The position numbers and the translations under genes are program-made. From Saprospiraceae bacterium (GTDB lineage Bacteria > Bacteroidota > Bacteroidia > Chitinophagales > Saprospiraceae), in assembly GCA_028285545.1 (NCBI GenBank), contig JANQPA010000008.1, forward strand, positions 1 to 64,000: a stretch of 64,000 bases of DNA, written 5' to 3'. This document shows, one piece after another, positions 52,835 through 61,779 of the stretch (within the stretch, counting starts at the first letter, position 1; the number at the start of each line of letters is the position of its first letter). The notes beneath the pieces are model-generated. The model was not told where the DNA came from. It made no database searches and saw only the letters and a list, made by a program, of their open reading frames with translations.

Positions 52835-55800
52835 TTAATTTATCTTAATCATTTTTTCTACGGCTTGAAAGGCTGTGCTTTTGACTCTTACAAAATAAAC
52901 ACCTGCCGGCCAGTTAGAAGTATCAATAACCAGGTCATTTTTAAATTCCTGACCATTCAATTTTTTTCTCCAAATCATTTCACCATTCACATTTACAATA
53001 TTGACTTGAAGGTTACGACTAAAATCAGAAAATTTTAGGGTTAATTGCTCTCTAATTGGATTGGGATAAATATGAAATATTGTATTTTCTTCTAAATTGG
53101 TAACATCGGTTAGGCTTCCAATAATATTAACGGAGTAATCTTCTACTTCTCCGAAATAACTATCACAAGGAGAAACAATTGGTCGATCTGCATAAATGTT
53201 CCGTACCCTTAAGGTAGTCAATCCATTTAGGGCATCATCAGGAACTGAAAAGTTTCCGCTACTTATGTGACTCTGATTAAAAGGTGACATAAATATCCTT
53301 TCATCATTTGTAAACTCTTTGTCCTGATTAAAGTCGATCCATGCATATGCCTTATCCAGGTCGAATGAAAAATTAAGCCCAATATTTAAAGTATAGCGTT
53401 CACCTACATACAAGTCGGTACTAAAATCAGTGAAGGAAGAATAAGCACTTTTTGATGAAGACTTGCTTAATGTATTTAGCTCAACCAAATTAATGTAATC
53501 ATCTCCAGTTCCTGCAGAGCCACTTGCCAAACAATACACTTCACAATCGTCAGGCAGGCCATCACCATCCAAATCTTTAAAGTCATCTCCCAAAGGGCAA
53601 GCATCAAATGAATCACATACCCCGTCACCATCTGTATCCGGAGGATTTAGCTTCATACAGGGGTTATTAGGCATAGGAGCTTCAAAAATGGATCTACCAT
53701 GAGTTCCTATCCGCACCAGTTGGTTATTATATTGTATTTCTAGGTCGCTAACCTGAGTATGTGGTAATTGCCCATATTCTACCCAGTCGTTGAGGGTATC
53801 ATCTCTATAGAATACTCCGGCGTCTGTTCCGATAAAAAGTGCTTTGGAGTAAAGGGAATCTCTTACCGTTTTGATTACATTCACAGGCACATTTGGTAAC
53901 CTGCCACTTATATTTTCCCAGGTTTTACCAGCATCCTTGGAATAAAAAACCTTATCTCCGTCAAAAAAACCTCCTAGAGTATAATATATTTCGTCTTCAT
54001 TGTAGGGGTCCACTGCTAGGCTGGTAATTTGACCTCGGGGCAATCTCTTTTGGGTCCAATCTGAGGAAGTAGAGCTAAGTCCTTTTTTAGTTGCAAATAA
54101 AGTATTGCGCTGCATAGCATAGATGACATTAGAATTAGAGACAGCTATAGCAATATGATCAAATAACTCCCCAGGAGCTAATTCCCCACTTATATCTCTC
54201 CAAAATCTACCTTTATTAGCTGAGTAATATATTCGTTTATATCCTGCTACGATAACAGAAGGCTTATTGGGATCTAAAACAAAAGGGGTGACCCATTCTC
54301 CATTACCGTCTTCATCGTTGGGAATATTACAGGAAATACATTCATTATTGCCATCAGAAAACAAATTGATGGTTCCATTTTGGTAGGTCCAATATTGGTG
54401 ATTATCATTAGTAGGGTCAATTGCTCCCACCATTCCATCGCCTGTGGGAGCATAAAATTGCCATGCTCCAGACTTATTCCTAAAAAAAGAACCATTATCC
54501 TGGGTCCCTCCACTAATTAAATTATAAGATTGTTGAGAATGGGAAATGTCATAATACTGGCTAATCCGCATACCAGCAGAAAGATCAATGTATTGATTAA
54601 AACAAATGGAGCAAGAATTACAATTATTTTCCTTTAGCTTATAAAGCCCGCCGTCATTACAAAAATAAATAAACCCTGGATCTAAAGGATTAGAGGTGGC
54701 AAAATGATTATCCACATGGATGTCCTGCCCACCACTAAAACAGGTAATTTTATTCCAGTTAAGGCCATTATTTATTGATTTCCAGGTTTCAAAATATCCC
54801 CCATAAAGACGATCGGCATTAAAATCAGACATGATCACATAACCCAGGCTTCCATTATCTAATGAGCCGATATTTTTTGATTCCACAAAAGTTTCGCCAG
54901 CATCAAAAGACTGATAAAGTGTTTCTTTATTTGAAAAATACACGCGATCTGGATCATCCCTTGAAACACTAATTCGCATCATTTCAACCGACGATACGGA
55001 ATGGGTTGGGGCAAAACTCAGACCTGCATCCTTACTTTTCCAAAACCCTTTACCAGCTGTAAAATATACAACTGAGGGATCATCGGGTTTCAATTTTACA
55101 TCATATGCTTTTTCATTATTGATATGTTCGTAAGTTTCAAAACCATCTTCCGTCAAAAAAAGGCCTTTGTCAGAGGCTACATAAAGTTTGGAGGTGTTGG
55201 TGGGATCAATGGCTATGGCATAAATCCGATCTAAATCTGCGAAATTCCAGTTTAGGGCAGTTTCTTTCCAGTCATCTCCCCCATTCGTACTTTTATATAT
55301 ACCTATACCATGAAGTCCGTACCATACCCGATCTCCAGTAGCAGCATAAATGATATCGGGGTCTTTAGGATCAACTACAACTACACTAACTGCTAAGGTA
55401 GGTAGGTTGTCACCTATCGGAATATAGGAGCTACCCCCATCTAAGGTCTTCCAAACCCCACCCATAGCTGTAGAAACCAAAAAAATATCCTTATCAGTTG
55501 GATGAAAAGCAATGGAAGTGGTTCGCCCTACCCCAATTTGTCCTCCCAAATTCCCAGGTAGGCCAATATTAGACCATTGTATGTCTTTAAAGTCATCATT
55601 CAAATTGTTTTTCAATATGGCCGACCTAAATATTTTGGTAGGATCTCCCAGAGTCCCGTCTGGATTAAGACGGTTTTTCCAATAATTTTTCCAACGCTGG
55701 TATTTTACAAAATTCCCATCCCGATGGGGTCCAGAGCTTAAATCATGAGCCGATTTACCAGGATATTGTTGAGAAAAAAAGGCATCTGCCTCTTTGATAA

Positions 55801-55918
55801 TATCAGCGTAGTAATTATCTGAATTCAGGATTTGTTCAAGGGTATTTTGAGCATTCAGTGGCATGGAGCTGAATGCTAGCAGGACACACAGGATTAATAT
55901 GTGAATTCTACTCTTCAT
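52835..55918 (-). CDS. T9SS-exported BNR/sortilin-type beta-propeller protein
   Basis: 1027 residues. A signal peptide (ILILCVLLAFSSMPLNAQ) is followed by a long propeller-like region with repeated GG.WKT.DGG.S, GIYKSTNGGDDWK and YSKDAGKTWENISG motifs (Asp-box/VPS10-like). Thrombospondin type 3 calcium-binding repeats follow (PPDTDGDGVCDSFDACPLGDD, LDGDGLPDDCE), then a GEVED domain ending YFGEVEDYSVNI, and the type IX secretion signal FHIYPNPIREQLTLKFSD...GVYFVRVKS...VEKMIKIN. It should be exported to the cell surface or medium by T9SS. Ligand unknown; large size and repeats suggest adhesion or polymer binding. Confidence 0.93.
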   Translation of the reverse strand: MKSRIHILILCVLLAFSSMPLNAQNTLEQILNSDNYYADIIKEADAFFSQQYPGKSAHDLSSGPHRDGNFVKYQRWKNYWKNRLNPDGTLGDPTKIFRSAILKNNLNDDFKDIQWSNIGLPGNLGGQIGVGRTTSIAFHPTDKDIFLVSTAMGGVWKTLDGGSSYIPIGDNLPTLAVSVVVVDPKDPDIIYAATGDRVWYGLHGIGIYKSTNGGDDWKETALNWNFADLDRIYAIAIDPTNTSKLYVASDKGLFLTEDGFETYEHINNEKAYDVKLKPDDPSVVYFTAGKGFWKSKDAGLSFAPTHSVSSVEMMRISVSRDDPDRVYFSNKETLYQSFDAGETFVESKNIGSLDNGSLGYVIMSDFNADRLYGGYFETWKSINNGLNWNKITCFSGGQDIHVDNHFATSNPLDPGFIYFCNDGGLYKLKENNCNSCSICFNQYIDLSAGMRISQYYDISHSQQSYNLISGGTQDNGSFFRNKSGAWQFYAPTGDGMVGAIDPTNDNHQYWTYQNGTINLFSDGNNECISCNIPNDEDGNGEWVTPFVLDPNKPSVIVAGYKRIYYSANKGRFWRDISGELAPGELFDHIAIAVSNSNVIYAMQRNTLFATKKGLSSTSSDWTQKRLPRGQITSLAVDPYNEDEIYYTLGGFFDGDKVFYSKDAGKTWENISGRLPNVPVNVIKTVRDSLYSKALFIGTDAGVFYRDDTLNDWVEYGQLPHTQVSDLEIQYNNQLVRIGTHGRSIFEAPMPNNPCMKLNPPDTDGDGVCDSFDACPLGDDFKDLDGDGLPDDCEVYCLASGSAGTGDDYINLVELNTLSKSSSKSAYSSFTDFSTDLYVGERYTLNIGLNFSFDLDKAYAWIDFNQDKEFTNDERIFMSPFNQSHISSGNFSVPDDALNGLTTLRVRNIYADRPIVSPCDSYFGEVEDYSVNIIGSLTDVTNLEENTIFHIYPNPIREQLTLKFSDFSRNLQVNIVNVNGEMIWRKKLNGQEFKNDLVIDTSNWPAGVYFVRVKSTAFQAVEKMIKIN

Positions 55919-55930
55919 TGTGGATTTCTT

Positions 55931-55970
55931 ATTGGGGTATTGGGGTATTGGGGTATTGGGGTATTGGGGT
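55931..55970. repeat. 8-bp tandem repeat ATTGGGGT x5, G-quadruplex-capable
   Basis: Five exact copies of ATTGGGGT with GGGG tracts separated by four bases, 12 bases upstream of the start of the T9SS protein gene on the opposite strand. Four or five G tracts with short loops match the textbook pattern for an intramolecular G-quadruplex; the G-rich strand is the template strand of that gene. Confidence 0.85.
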
Positions 55971-56136
55971 ATAAAAATAATCGGTTCTTTTTTCTTATTT
56001 AAGCATTTTTTGCAACCAACGGACAGAATCTCTAATTTTGACCAATTTTCGGATTAGACAATTCATTAAAAATCTGCATATCTGCAAATTTACTCCTCTT
56101 CACATCACAAAATCTCAGCATCAAAAAATCAGAGGA

Positions 56137-58386
56137 TCAATAATCCCAAATAGGTTCTGCCCCAAGTAAATGTTCCACAAAGTAATTCCATCGTTTCTTG
56201 GTAAAGTATTTGCCATGAAGGCCTCTATATCCATGGCGCTGGCTGGGAAATATCAATAAATCGAAATCTTTATCCGCTTTTACAAGAGCTTCGCTTAGCT
56301 TAAAGGTGGCCGAAGCATTGACATTTTCATCAATGGCTCCATGAACCAATAAGAGTTTTCCCTTTAATTTGGCTGCATTGGTAATATTAGATTGGTTGTG
56401 GTAAGCGGTATCCACTGGCCATCCCATATACATTTCCGGCCACCATGCCTTTTCCATTCTGTGATCATGATCGGCAGAAGAGGAAACAGCTACTTTATAG
56501 AAGTCAGGAAAAAGCAGCATTCCTCTGGCTGCATCGTAGCCTCCCGCAGAATGTCCAAATATACCTACTCGATCAGCATCGATCCAATTGTATTTTTTTC
56601 CAAGCTCCTTGATGGCATAAACATGATCCACCAATCCGTAACCCAATCGCTTGTAGGAAACATCCCGAAAAGCTTTAGACCGACCCGCAGATCCTCTGCC
56701 GTCAATAGTGACTACAATAAAACCCAATTCTGCCAAAGACTGATTGGTTGGTGACAGAGCATGTGAAAAAGTTCGAGGAAATCTAAAAGTAAAGGGGCCA
56801 GTGTAACTATAATCTATCAGGGGATAAGATTTAGAAGGGTCAAAGTTGCTAGGCTTCCAAATGGCAACATATATATCCGATACTCCATCAGCAGCTTTAA
56901 TAATTTCCGTCTGAGGAGCTGTCCATCCAGTGGCTTCCAAATCCGATGGATCGGTTTTTTGGAGCGTTGATTTTTTATTGAGATCTGAGGTCTTGATCAA
57001 TAATGAGGTGGTAGGTTCATAAATAGTAGAGGCATTATCCACAAAATATTGCCCATCCGGAGAAAATCGAATGTCATGATGGACGTTACCACTAGTCAAT
57101 TTCTCCATTATTCCTCCTCCAAATTTTACTCTATATAAATGTTGGAGGTAGACATTGCGATCTTTTTCCACTCCTGTAGCAGTAAAATACAGGTATTTCC
57201 GTTGTTCATCTACATATATTAAATTATTGACTGGAAAATCTCCTTTGGTAAGAGGATTAACACTTGAGGTAGTCAGATCCAGTATATAAAAATGATTCCA
57301 ACCCGTTTTTTCCGAGGTAAAAATAAGTTGCTCAGAATTTTCAAGAGGATAAAATTCATAAAAAGCATTGTTGACACTAGTGGGGCTCTTTTCGTGATAC
57401 ACCGATTTTACCTCACCTGTACCTGCATTAACATAATAAAACTGAATTTCCTTATATCCTCTTTTATATGCCCTGCCAATTAGGTATTTGCTATCTGGTC
57501 TCCAGGAAAAACTCGCTGAAGCAAAATGAGGGCGCGGAGCCATATCCACTTGAATTTCTTCTTTTTTATCAATATCAAACAAAACCGGTTTATTCTTCAC
57601 GACGGTCTCATCTCCTGGAGATCCTCGATAATAAGATAATAAGCGAGGTCGATAGAGGTGATCCATGGACCAATCCAGCATATACATTTTTTCAGCCTTA
57701 CGCAAATCGCATATGCTGCTCAGTATTTTCTTTGAATCAGGAGACCACCTAACAGATAATCTTTTAGGGCGTCCGCCATCTTCTCCAATCATGACATCTC
57801 CCCAACCATAATAGCTCCCATATTCGTAGTTTTTGTGCCCTTCCGTACTAAGTTGGATCTCCTCCCCCGTTTTTGCATCACGAATAAATAGATTATATTC
57901 TTTAGTAAAGGCGATCCACTTTCCATCAGGAGAAGTGGATTCAAATGGACCAGAGGATTCCACAGTATCTTTTTTTACTGTATAGTTCTGAAGGTTTGCC
58001 GTATAATTTTGTCCGGAAGTCAGGAAGGACAATTCGTCCTTATTTGCAAATTTCAGATTAAATAGCGCTAAATTCTGATCATCCAATTCAAGATCGAACT
58101 CCTCATTTAATACAGTTGCCAAACGTTTATGATCAAATGCAAGAGCAGGTTCCATGTCTGGAAAGTTTACTTTCTTATATTCTTTGCGATCCCCATTTTT
58201 TGATTCAAAATGAAAACCCAGCCCGTCTTCATACCAGATGGGATTGACTTGAATATTTTCAACTTTGTCTCTTATTTTCAAAAACTCTTCTGCTCTACGA
58301 TAGTCCTCTGCGGATATTTGAGGTGATTGCCCCAATAACAGGCAGGAAGTTAAGGGGATAAATAAAAAGTAAAACAAATTTTTCAT
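56137..58386 (-). CDS. S9 family dipeptidyl-peptidase IV-type serine protease
   Basis: 749 residues with a signal peptide (LFYFLFIPLTSCLLLGQ). The N-terminal ~500 residues form a DPP IV-type beta propeller (FTKEYNLFIRDAKTGEEIQLSTEG, VRWSPDSKKILSSICDLR). The C-terminal catalytic domain has DGRGSAGRSKAFRDV, the nucleophile GHSAGG with S613, the aspartate in LLLVHGAIDENVNASATF and the histidine in PSQRHGYRGLHGKYF. The family cleaves dipeptides after proline or alanine in the periplasm. Together with the M16, M1-like and ABC/M1 proteins it makes this region rich in peptide-processing enzymes. Monocistronic. Confidence 0.93.
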   Translation of the reverse strand: MKNLFYFLFIPLTSCLLLGQSPQISAEDYRRAEEFLKIRDKVENIQVNPIWYEDGLGFHFESKNGDRKEYKKVNFPDMEPALAFDHKRLATVLNEEFDLELDDQNLALFNLKFANKDELSFLTSGQNYTANLQNYTVKKDTVESSGPFESTSPDGKWIAFTKEYNLFIRDAKTGEEIQLSTEGHKNYEYGSYYGWGDVMIGEDGGRPKRLSVRWSPDSKKILSSICDLRKAEKMYMLDWSMDHLYRPRLLSYYRGSPGDETVVKNKPVLFDIDKKEEIQVDMAPRPHFASASFSWRPDSKYLIGRAYKRGYKEIQFYYVNAGTGEVKSVYHEKSPTSVNNAFYEFYPLENSEQLIFTSEKTGWNHFYILDLTTSSVNPLTKGDFPVNNLIYVDEQRKYLYFTATGVEKDRNVYLQHLYRVKFGGGIMEKLTSGNVHHDIRFSPDGQYFVDNASTIYEPTTSLLIKTSDLNKKSTLQKTDPSDLEATGWTAPQTEIIKAADGVSDIYVAIWKPSNFDPSKSYPLIDYSYTGPFTFRFPRTFSHALSPTNQSLAELGFIVVTIDGRGSAGRSKAFRDVSYKRLGYGLVDHVYAIKELGKKYNWIDADRVGIFGHSAGGYDAARGMLLFPDFYKVAVSSSADHDHRMEKAWWPEMYMGWPVDTAYHNQSNITNAAKLKGKLLLVHGAIDENVNASATFKLSEALVKADKDFDLLIFPSQRHGYRGLHGKYFTKKRWNYFVEHLLGAEPIWDY

Positions 58387-58541
58387 AAGTGATCAGATGA
58401 TAAGTGAGCTATTTTTTCCGAAAAATACAATGTTTTTCTCTTTGAGCAACAAAACAACATCTATCCATTTGATTTTCTTCATTTTATCTTATATTGACTC
58501 CAATTATATAGTAAACCAAATCAACAAACACAAGACTTACA

Positions 58542-58919
58542 ATGGAAGGACTACACCGCAGTATCATTAGAACTGGTCTGGAGACTATTCTAAGTAAGGG
58601 AGGAAATGGCAATTTTGTAATTTTTGAACTCCCCAGTCGAGAAAACCATTACATTCAGGTAGCTGGCGAAAATCAGGGAAGTAATCTTTGGGTAGAAGCT
58701 GGATTTACTGAAAATCTAAATCAGCAGCAAAAAAAGCTTCTTTCTCAAATGGGCTGGGAATCGCCGGAAGAGGCCAATCTTTTAAATTATTCCAAACAAA
58801 TTCCTATTCAAAGCCTTGACGATTGTTCCCAAATCGCAGAAATGATTTTGGAAACGTTTATCGTGGTCTATGAATTAAAAGGTAATGAAAAGATTTTAGA
58901 CAAAATAAATTTGGAATAA
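58542..58919 (+). CDS. small TY-Chap/YbjN-like protein
   Basis: 125 residues, soluble and without signal. The pattern (LETILSKGGNGNFVIFELPSRENHYIQVAGENQGSNLWVEAG, QQQKKLLSQMGWESPEE, DCSQIAEMILETFIVVYEL) is that of TY-Chap/YbjN-like alpha+beta proteins related to secretion chaperone folds. The defining features are the strand with YIQ, the GW turn and the two C-terminal helices. Its partner is not evident. It converges with the sigma/TPR operon, ending 25 bases from the TPR gene stop. Confidence 0.6.
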   Translation: MEGLHRSIIRTGLETILSKGGNGNFVIFELPSRENHYIQVAGENQGSNLWVEAGFTENLNQQQKKLLSQMGWESPEEANLLNYSKQIPIQSLDDCSQIAEMILETFIVVYELKGNEKILDKINLE

Positions 58920-58944
58920 AGGAGATTCAAAATTTGTCGAAATT

Positions 58945-59688
58945 TTAATTTTCACTTAGCTCCTCAAGTAATGCAGAGGCTTGAGCCTGAAAAGGATTGG
59001 TGTCAAGAGCAATTTCAGAGAGAGTGGAAAAAGCCTCATCCTTTTTTTCCTGGCGAAGCTGGACCAGGGAGGAATACCATTTTGCATTCATTCTGAGCTT
59101 TGATTCTTCCTTTTCAGCAACCTTATTTAAATAATTATCAGCTGAATCCAGTTGAGAAAGTTCTAAATAATTTATTCCAAGGTAAAACTGTAAGGTATCA
59201 TTCTCTGGAAATTGGGCCAATAGAGGAAGCCAAAATTGCTGGGCTTCACTGAAATTTCCCAGCTTATACTCTATCATTCCTTCTGAGAAGGCTTCATTTG
59301 TCTGGATGCCCAAGGTAGTAGGCAAACCGGCAGGCCTTTCATAATATTGGGAAAACAATTGCTCATTTGGCTGTTCAGTGTTTCTAAAAATCAACCAGGC
59401 TGCAAGAACCAATAATGCTACGGAAGCAGCGGCCAGTATTGGTCTAAACCTTTTTAAAAAGATTACATTCCCTTTCTGCTTATGAGTTCCAAACTGATGA
59501 TCATAAATAGAATTCAGTTTGTTTTTTAGCCCTTCAGTTTCAATGGCATTTGTTAAAGCTAATTGCTCCTCCATTATCTTTTGCAATCCTGGATCTTGAT
59601 TCAATTGCTGTTGAAATTGTTCTTTTTCTTCAACAGACATGCGCCCCTGCAAGTAGGCTTCAATTTTTTCAAAAATTTCCTGGTTCAT
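58945..59688 (-). CDS. anti-sigma-like membrane protein with TPR-like C-terminal domain
   Basis: 247 residues. The N-terminal cytoplasmic part (IEAYLQGRMSVEEKEQFQQQLNQDPGLQKIMEEQLALTNAIE) is the typical YL.G.L..EE...FE..L..DP.L start of Bacteroidota anti-sigma and related sigma-associated proteins. One membrane helix lies at ~82-101 (ILAAASVALLVLAAWLIF). The periplasmic part has two TPR-like repeats (SEGMIEYKLGNFSEAQQFWLPLLAQFPENDTLQFYLGINYLELSQLDSADNYLNKVA). It lies 11 bases downstream of the ECF sigma gene, so it is almost certainly its regulator. The periplasmic TPR part probably binds another cell-envelope protein. Confidence 0.85.
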   Translation of the reverse strand: MNQEIFEKIEAYLQGRMSVEEKEQFQQQLNQDPGLQKIMEEQLALTNAIETEGLKNKLNSIYDHQFGTHKQKGNVIFLKRFRPILAAASVALLVLAAWLIFRNTEQPNEQLFSQYYERPAGLPTTLGIQTNEAFSEGMIEYKLGNFSEAQQFWLPLLAQFPENDTLQFYLGINYLELSQLDSADNYLNKVAEKEESKLRMNAKWYSSLVQLRQEKKDEAFSTLSEIALDTNPFQAQASALLEELSEN

Positions 59689-59699
59689 ATTCCTGCTGA

Positions 59700-60287
59700 T
59701 TATCGATCCATTGAAGAATTAAAGTAGATTTTTTTTAGCCTTTGCATGCAGCGATATTTCTCATTTTTAGCCGTTTTATCTTCCAATCCAAAAACCTTGG
59801 CAATATGATGGATGCTTTCTTTGGCAAAATAGAACCGCTGCAAGATTTCCTGACACCTTTCACTTAATTTTTCAAATTGAGTTTGAAACTTCTGCTGGTC
59901 TTCCTTTTCCAGCCAACGGGTTAATACAGAAGGAGCTTCTCCCACCTCAACCATCTCCTCCATTTGATGCTCCAACCTGCTAGAAGCCTTCTTGGTTTTC
60001 TCTAGCCAGCGCCATTTGCATACTTGTACCAGATAGGTGCTTAGTTTTGTATTATTTTGAAGTTGAAACTTCCCGGATTTGGCATTTTGCCAGGTCGCAA
60101 TAAGTCCTTCCTGGAAAACATCTCTTGCATCCTCCTCTTGACCTCCCAACTGATGAACCTGCTGCCGAACCATTGGATATACTTTTTTGTAAAGATATTC
60201 GAATGTTGCCTGGTCATTTTGTAAAAGTCCCTCAAATAAATCCTGATCTGTAAGTTCTTTTTTTGACTTTTGTAGTACTCTAAGCAT
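59700..60287 (-). CDS. ECF-type RNA polymerase sigma factor
   Basis: 195 residues. Region 2 shows LLQNDQATFEYLYKKVYPMVRQQVHQLGGQEEDARDVFQEGLIATWQNA, region 2.4 TKLSTYLVQVCKWRWLEKTKK, and region 4 LSERCQEILQRFYFAKESIHHIAKVFGLEDKTAKNEKYRCMQRLKK. Length and order are those of ECF sigma factors. It directs transcription of a small regulon, probably its own operon and the upstream lipoprotein/CHAT genes (inference). The operon continues with the anti-sigma-like TPR gene. It follows the lipoprotein gene at 60419, separated by a strong palindrome. Confidence 0.93.
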   Translation of the reverse strand: MLRVLQKSKKELTDQDLFEGLLQNDQATFEYLYKKVYPMVRQQVHQLGGQEEDARDVFQEGLIATWQNAKSGKFQLQNNTKLSTYLVQVCKWRWLEKTKKASSRLEHQMEEMVEVGEAPSVLTRWLEKEDQQKFQTQFEKLSERCQEILQRFYFAKESIHHIAKVFGLEDKTAKNEKYRCMQRLKKIYFNSSMDR

Positions 60288-60360
60288 AATAGCGAATCCA
60301 TTTCTATTGGATTAAATTTACGTTAGAGGTCTTTAAAAAAAGAATTTGGACTTTAGAATT

Positions 60361-60405
60361 TTATTAGATGAGTAAAAGTCCTCCGGACTTTTACTCATCT
60401 AATAA
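60361..60405. terminator. palindromic terminator between lipoprotein and sigma genes
   Basis: Perfect 21-base arms (60361-60381, 60385-60405) with a three-base loop, 13 bases past the stop codon of the lipoprotein gene at 60419 and 73 bases before the sigma factor start. It probably closes the CHAT/lipoprotein transcript, leaving the sigma gene with its own promoter. Confidence 0.8.
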
Positions 60406-60418
60406 TGATAATATTATT

Positions 60419-61681
60419 TCAATAATTACTTACAGGGTTTGCTCTTTGCCAGTTGCCACCAGGAAGGGTTTGGGGGTTAAAATTAGGATTATTAGTTCCA
60501 TATTTTTGTCCTGATGGATTCACATACCAGTACTGATAACTTTGATCGACTCTTTCCTGCTCGCCTGTATAGCCGTTTTCGATGGTCATCTGTCCTCTAA
60601 TGGCATCTGTAAAACGATCATTGGATGTATGTCGGCTTCCATTATAGCCTAAACCTTCTTCTCTTATCCTTTGATTAAATTCTCGGCTCTGCTGTTCGTG
60701 GATAGCATAAATTTCACCTCTGCGTTGTCTGATCCTATTGTTTAATTGTTGCATCCTTTGACCATGAGCTACAGCTCTGTTGCTCATATCTCCTCCTACA
60801 GCCTGCTTGTATTGAGGATTCTCCTGAGCAGTACGGTCAATCATATCTAAAATGGCAATGGTATTGTTTAATTGTCCGGCAGGGCTGATCACTGCAACAG
60901 GCACTATTGTTTCTACCTGCCCCCTCCAATAAAGGCTATATACGATTCCTTCCACTGCTCTTCCATTCATTGTACCCGTAAACCTTTGTTCAAAACCATC
61001 AATACCACCCTGAGCTATTTTAGCATAATCCCTGGCCATTTTGGTGGATAAGACCTTTTGACTTCTTTGCATTTGTTGAAACCGAACCTGCTGTATTGCA
61101 CTTGTTACATATTGTTGCATCAATTGATTCCAGGAAGACTGAAAAGATTGGCCAAAATAAGAACTATAGGTAGTGGGTTTCATGAAGCGAATGAGTTCAC
61201 CCTTTGAATTAAAATAGTCCAGTTTAAAATGTTGAATGCTTCCAGCTGCTCGATTGGTCTCTAAATATTGGTCTACATTCCAGTTTTGAGGGATGGTTAC
61301 GGTTGCCATTACCATTCCATATCCTCTGTCATAAAGTTGAACCGTTTTTGTGGAGTTACCTGTTTTGTAGGTTTGTCTTTGATTATAATTGACATTTTGC
61401 ATGGTATTCTTGGTTGATGAGTTAACATTAGAAACATTTCTTGCTTTATGGCTCTGCTGATATTCTTCATTAGAGGGATAAGTCTCTTCATAATTTTCAT
61501 ACTCTTCATCTTCATAAAAGTCCTGCAAAAACTGAGCTCTTTCTTCCGGGCTTAATTCGGCCAGGAAAGCTTCATCAAAACCATTTTCTGAGTAATAATC
61601 ATTATAAGATGATCCACAGGAGGAAGCAATCATAAGTAGGACCAAAAAAGAAAGTGCGATATTAAAATTTAAATTTTTCAT
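60419..61681 (-). CDS. lipoprotein, paralogue B of CHAT-linked pair
   Basis: 420 residues with a lipoprotein signal and lipobox MIASSCG, then an acidic spacer (SYNDYYSENGFDEAFLAELSPEERAQFLQDFYEDEEYENYEE). The rest aligns with the neighbouring 399-residue protein: TTYSSYFGQSFQSSWNQL, SQKVLSTKMARDYAK, FEQRFTGTMNGRAVEG, and the C-terminal block YNGSRHTSNDRFTDAIRGQMTIENGYTGEQERVDQSYQYWYVNPSGQKYGTNNPN followed by PGGNWQRANP. I do not recognise the family. The pair sits between the CHAT protease and the sigma operon, so the proteins are candidate substrates or signal partners of CHAT. Confidence 0.75.
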   Translation of the reverse strand: MKNLNFNIALSFLVLLMIASSCGSSYNDYYSENGFDEAFLAELSPEERAQFLQDFYEDEEYENYEETYPSNEEYQQSHKARNVSNVNSSTKNTMQNVNYNQRQTYKTGNSTKTVQLYDRGYGMVMATVTIPQNWNVDQYLETNRAAGSIQHFKLDYFNSKGELIRFMKPTTYSSYFGQSFQSSWNQLMQQYVTSAIQQVRFQQMQRSQKVLSTKMARDYAKIAQGGIDGFEQRFTGTMNGRAVEGIVYSLYWRGQVETIVPVAVISPAGQLNNTIAILDMIDRTAQENPQYKQAVGGDMSNRAVAHGQRMQQLNNRIRQRRGEIYAIHEQQSREFNQRIREEGLGYNGSRHTSNDRFTDAIRGQMTIENGYTGEQERVDQSYQYWYVNPSGQKYGTNNPNFNPQTLPGGNWQRANPVSNY

Positions 61682-61779
61682 GATGTTGTTTTTTTATTTT
61701 TCGATATATAGATTGACATTTAAAAGGGTCATCATCTGGTCAAAAAAAAATTTGAATTATTTTACATTTAGGACAAATC

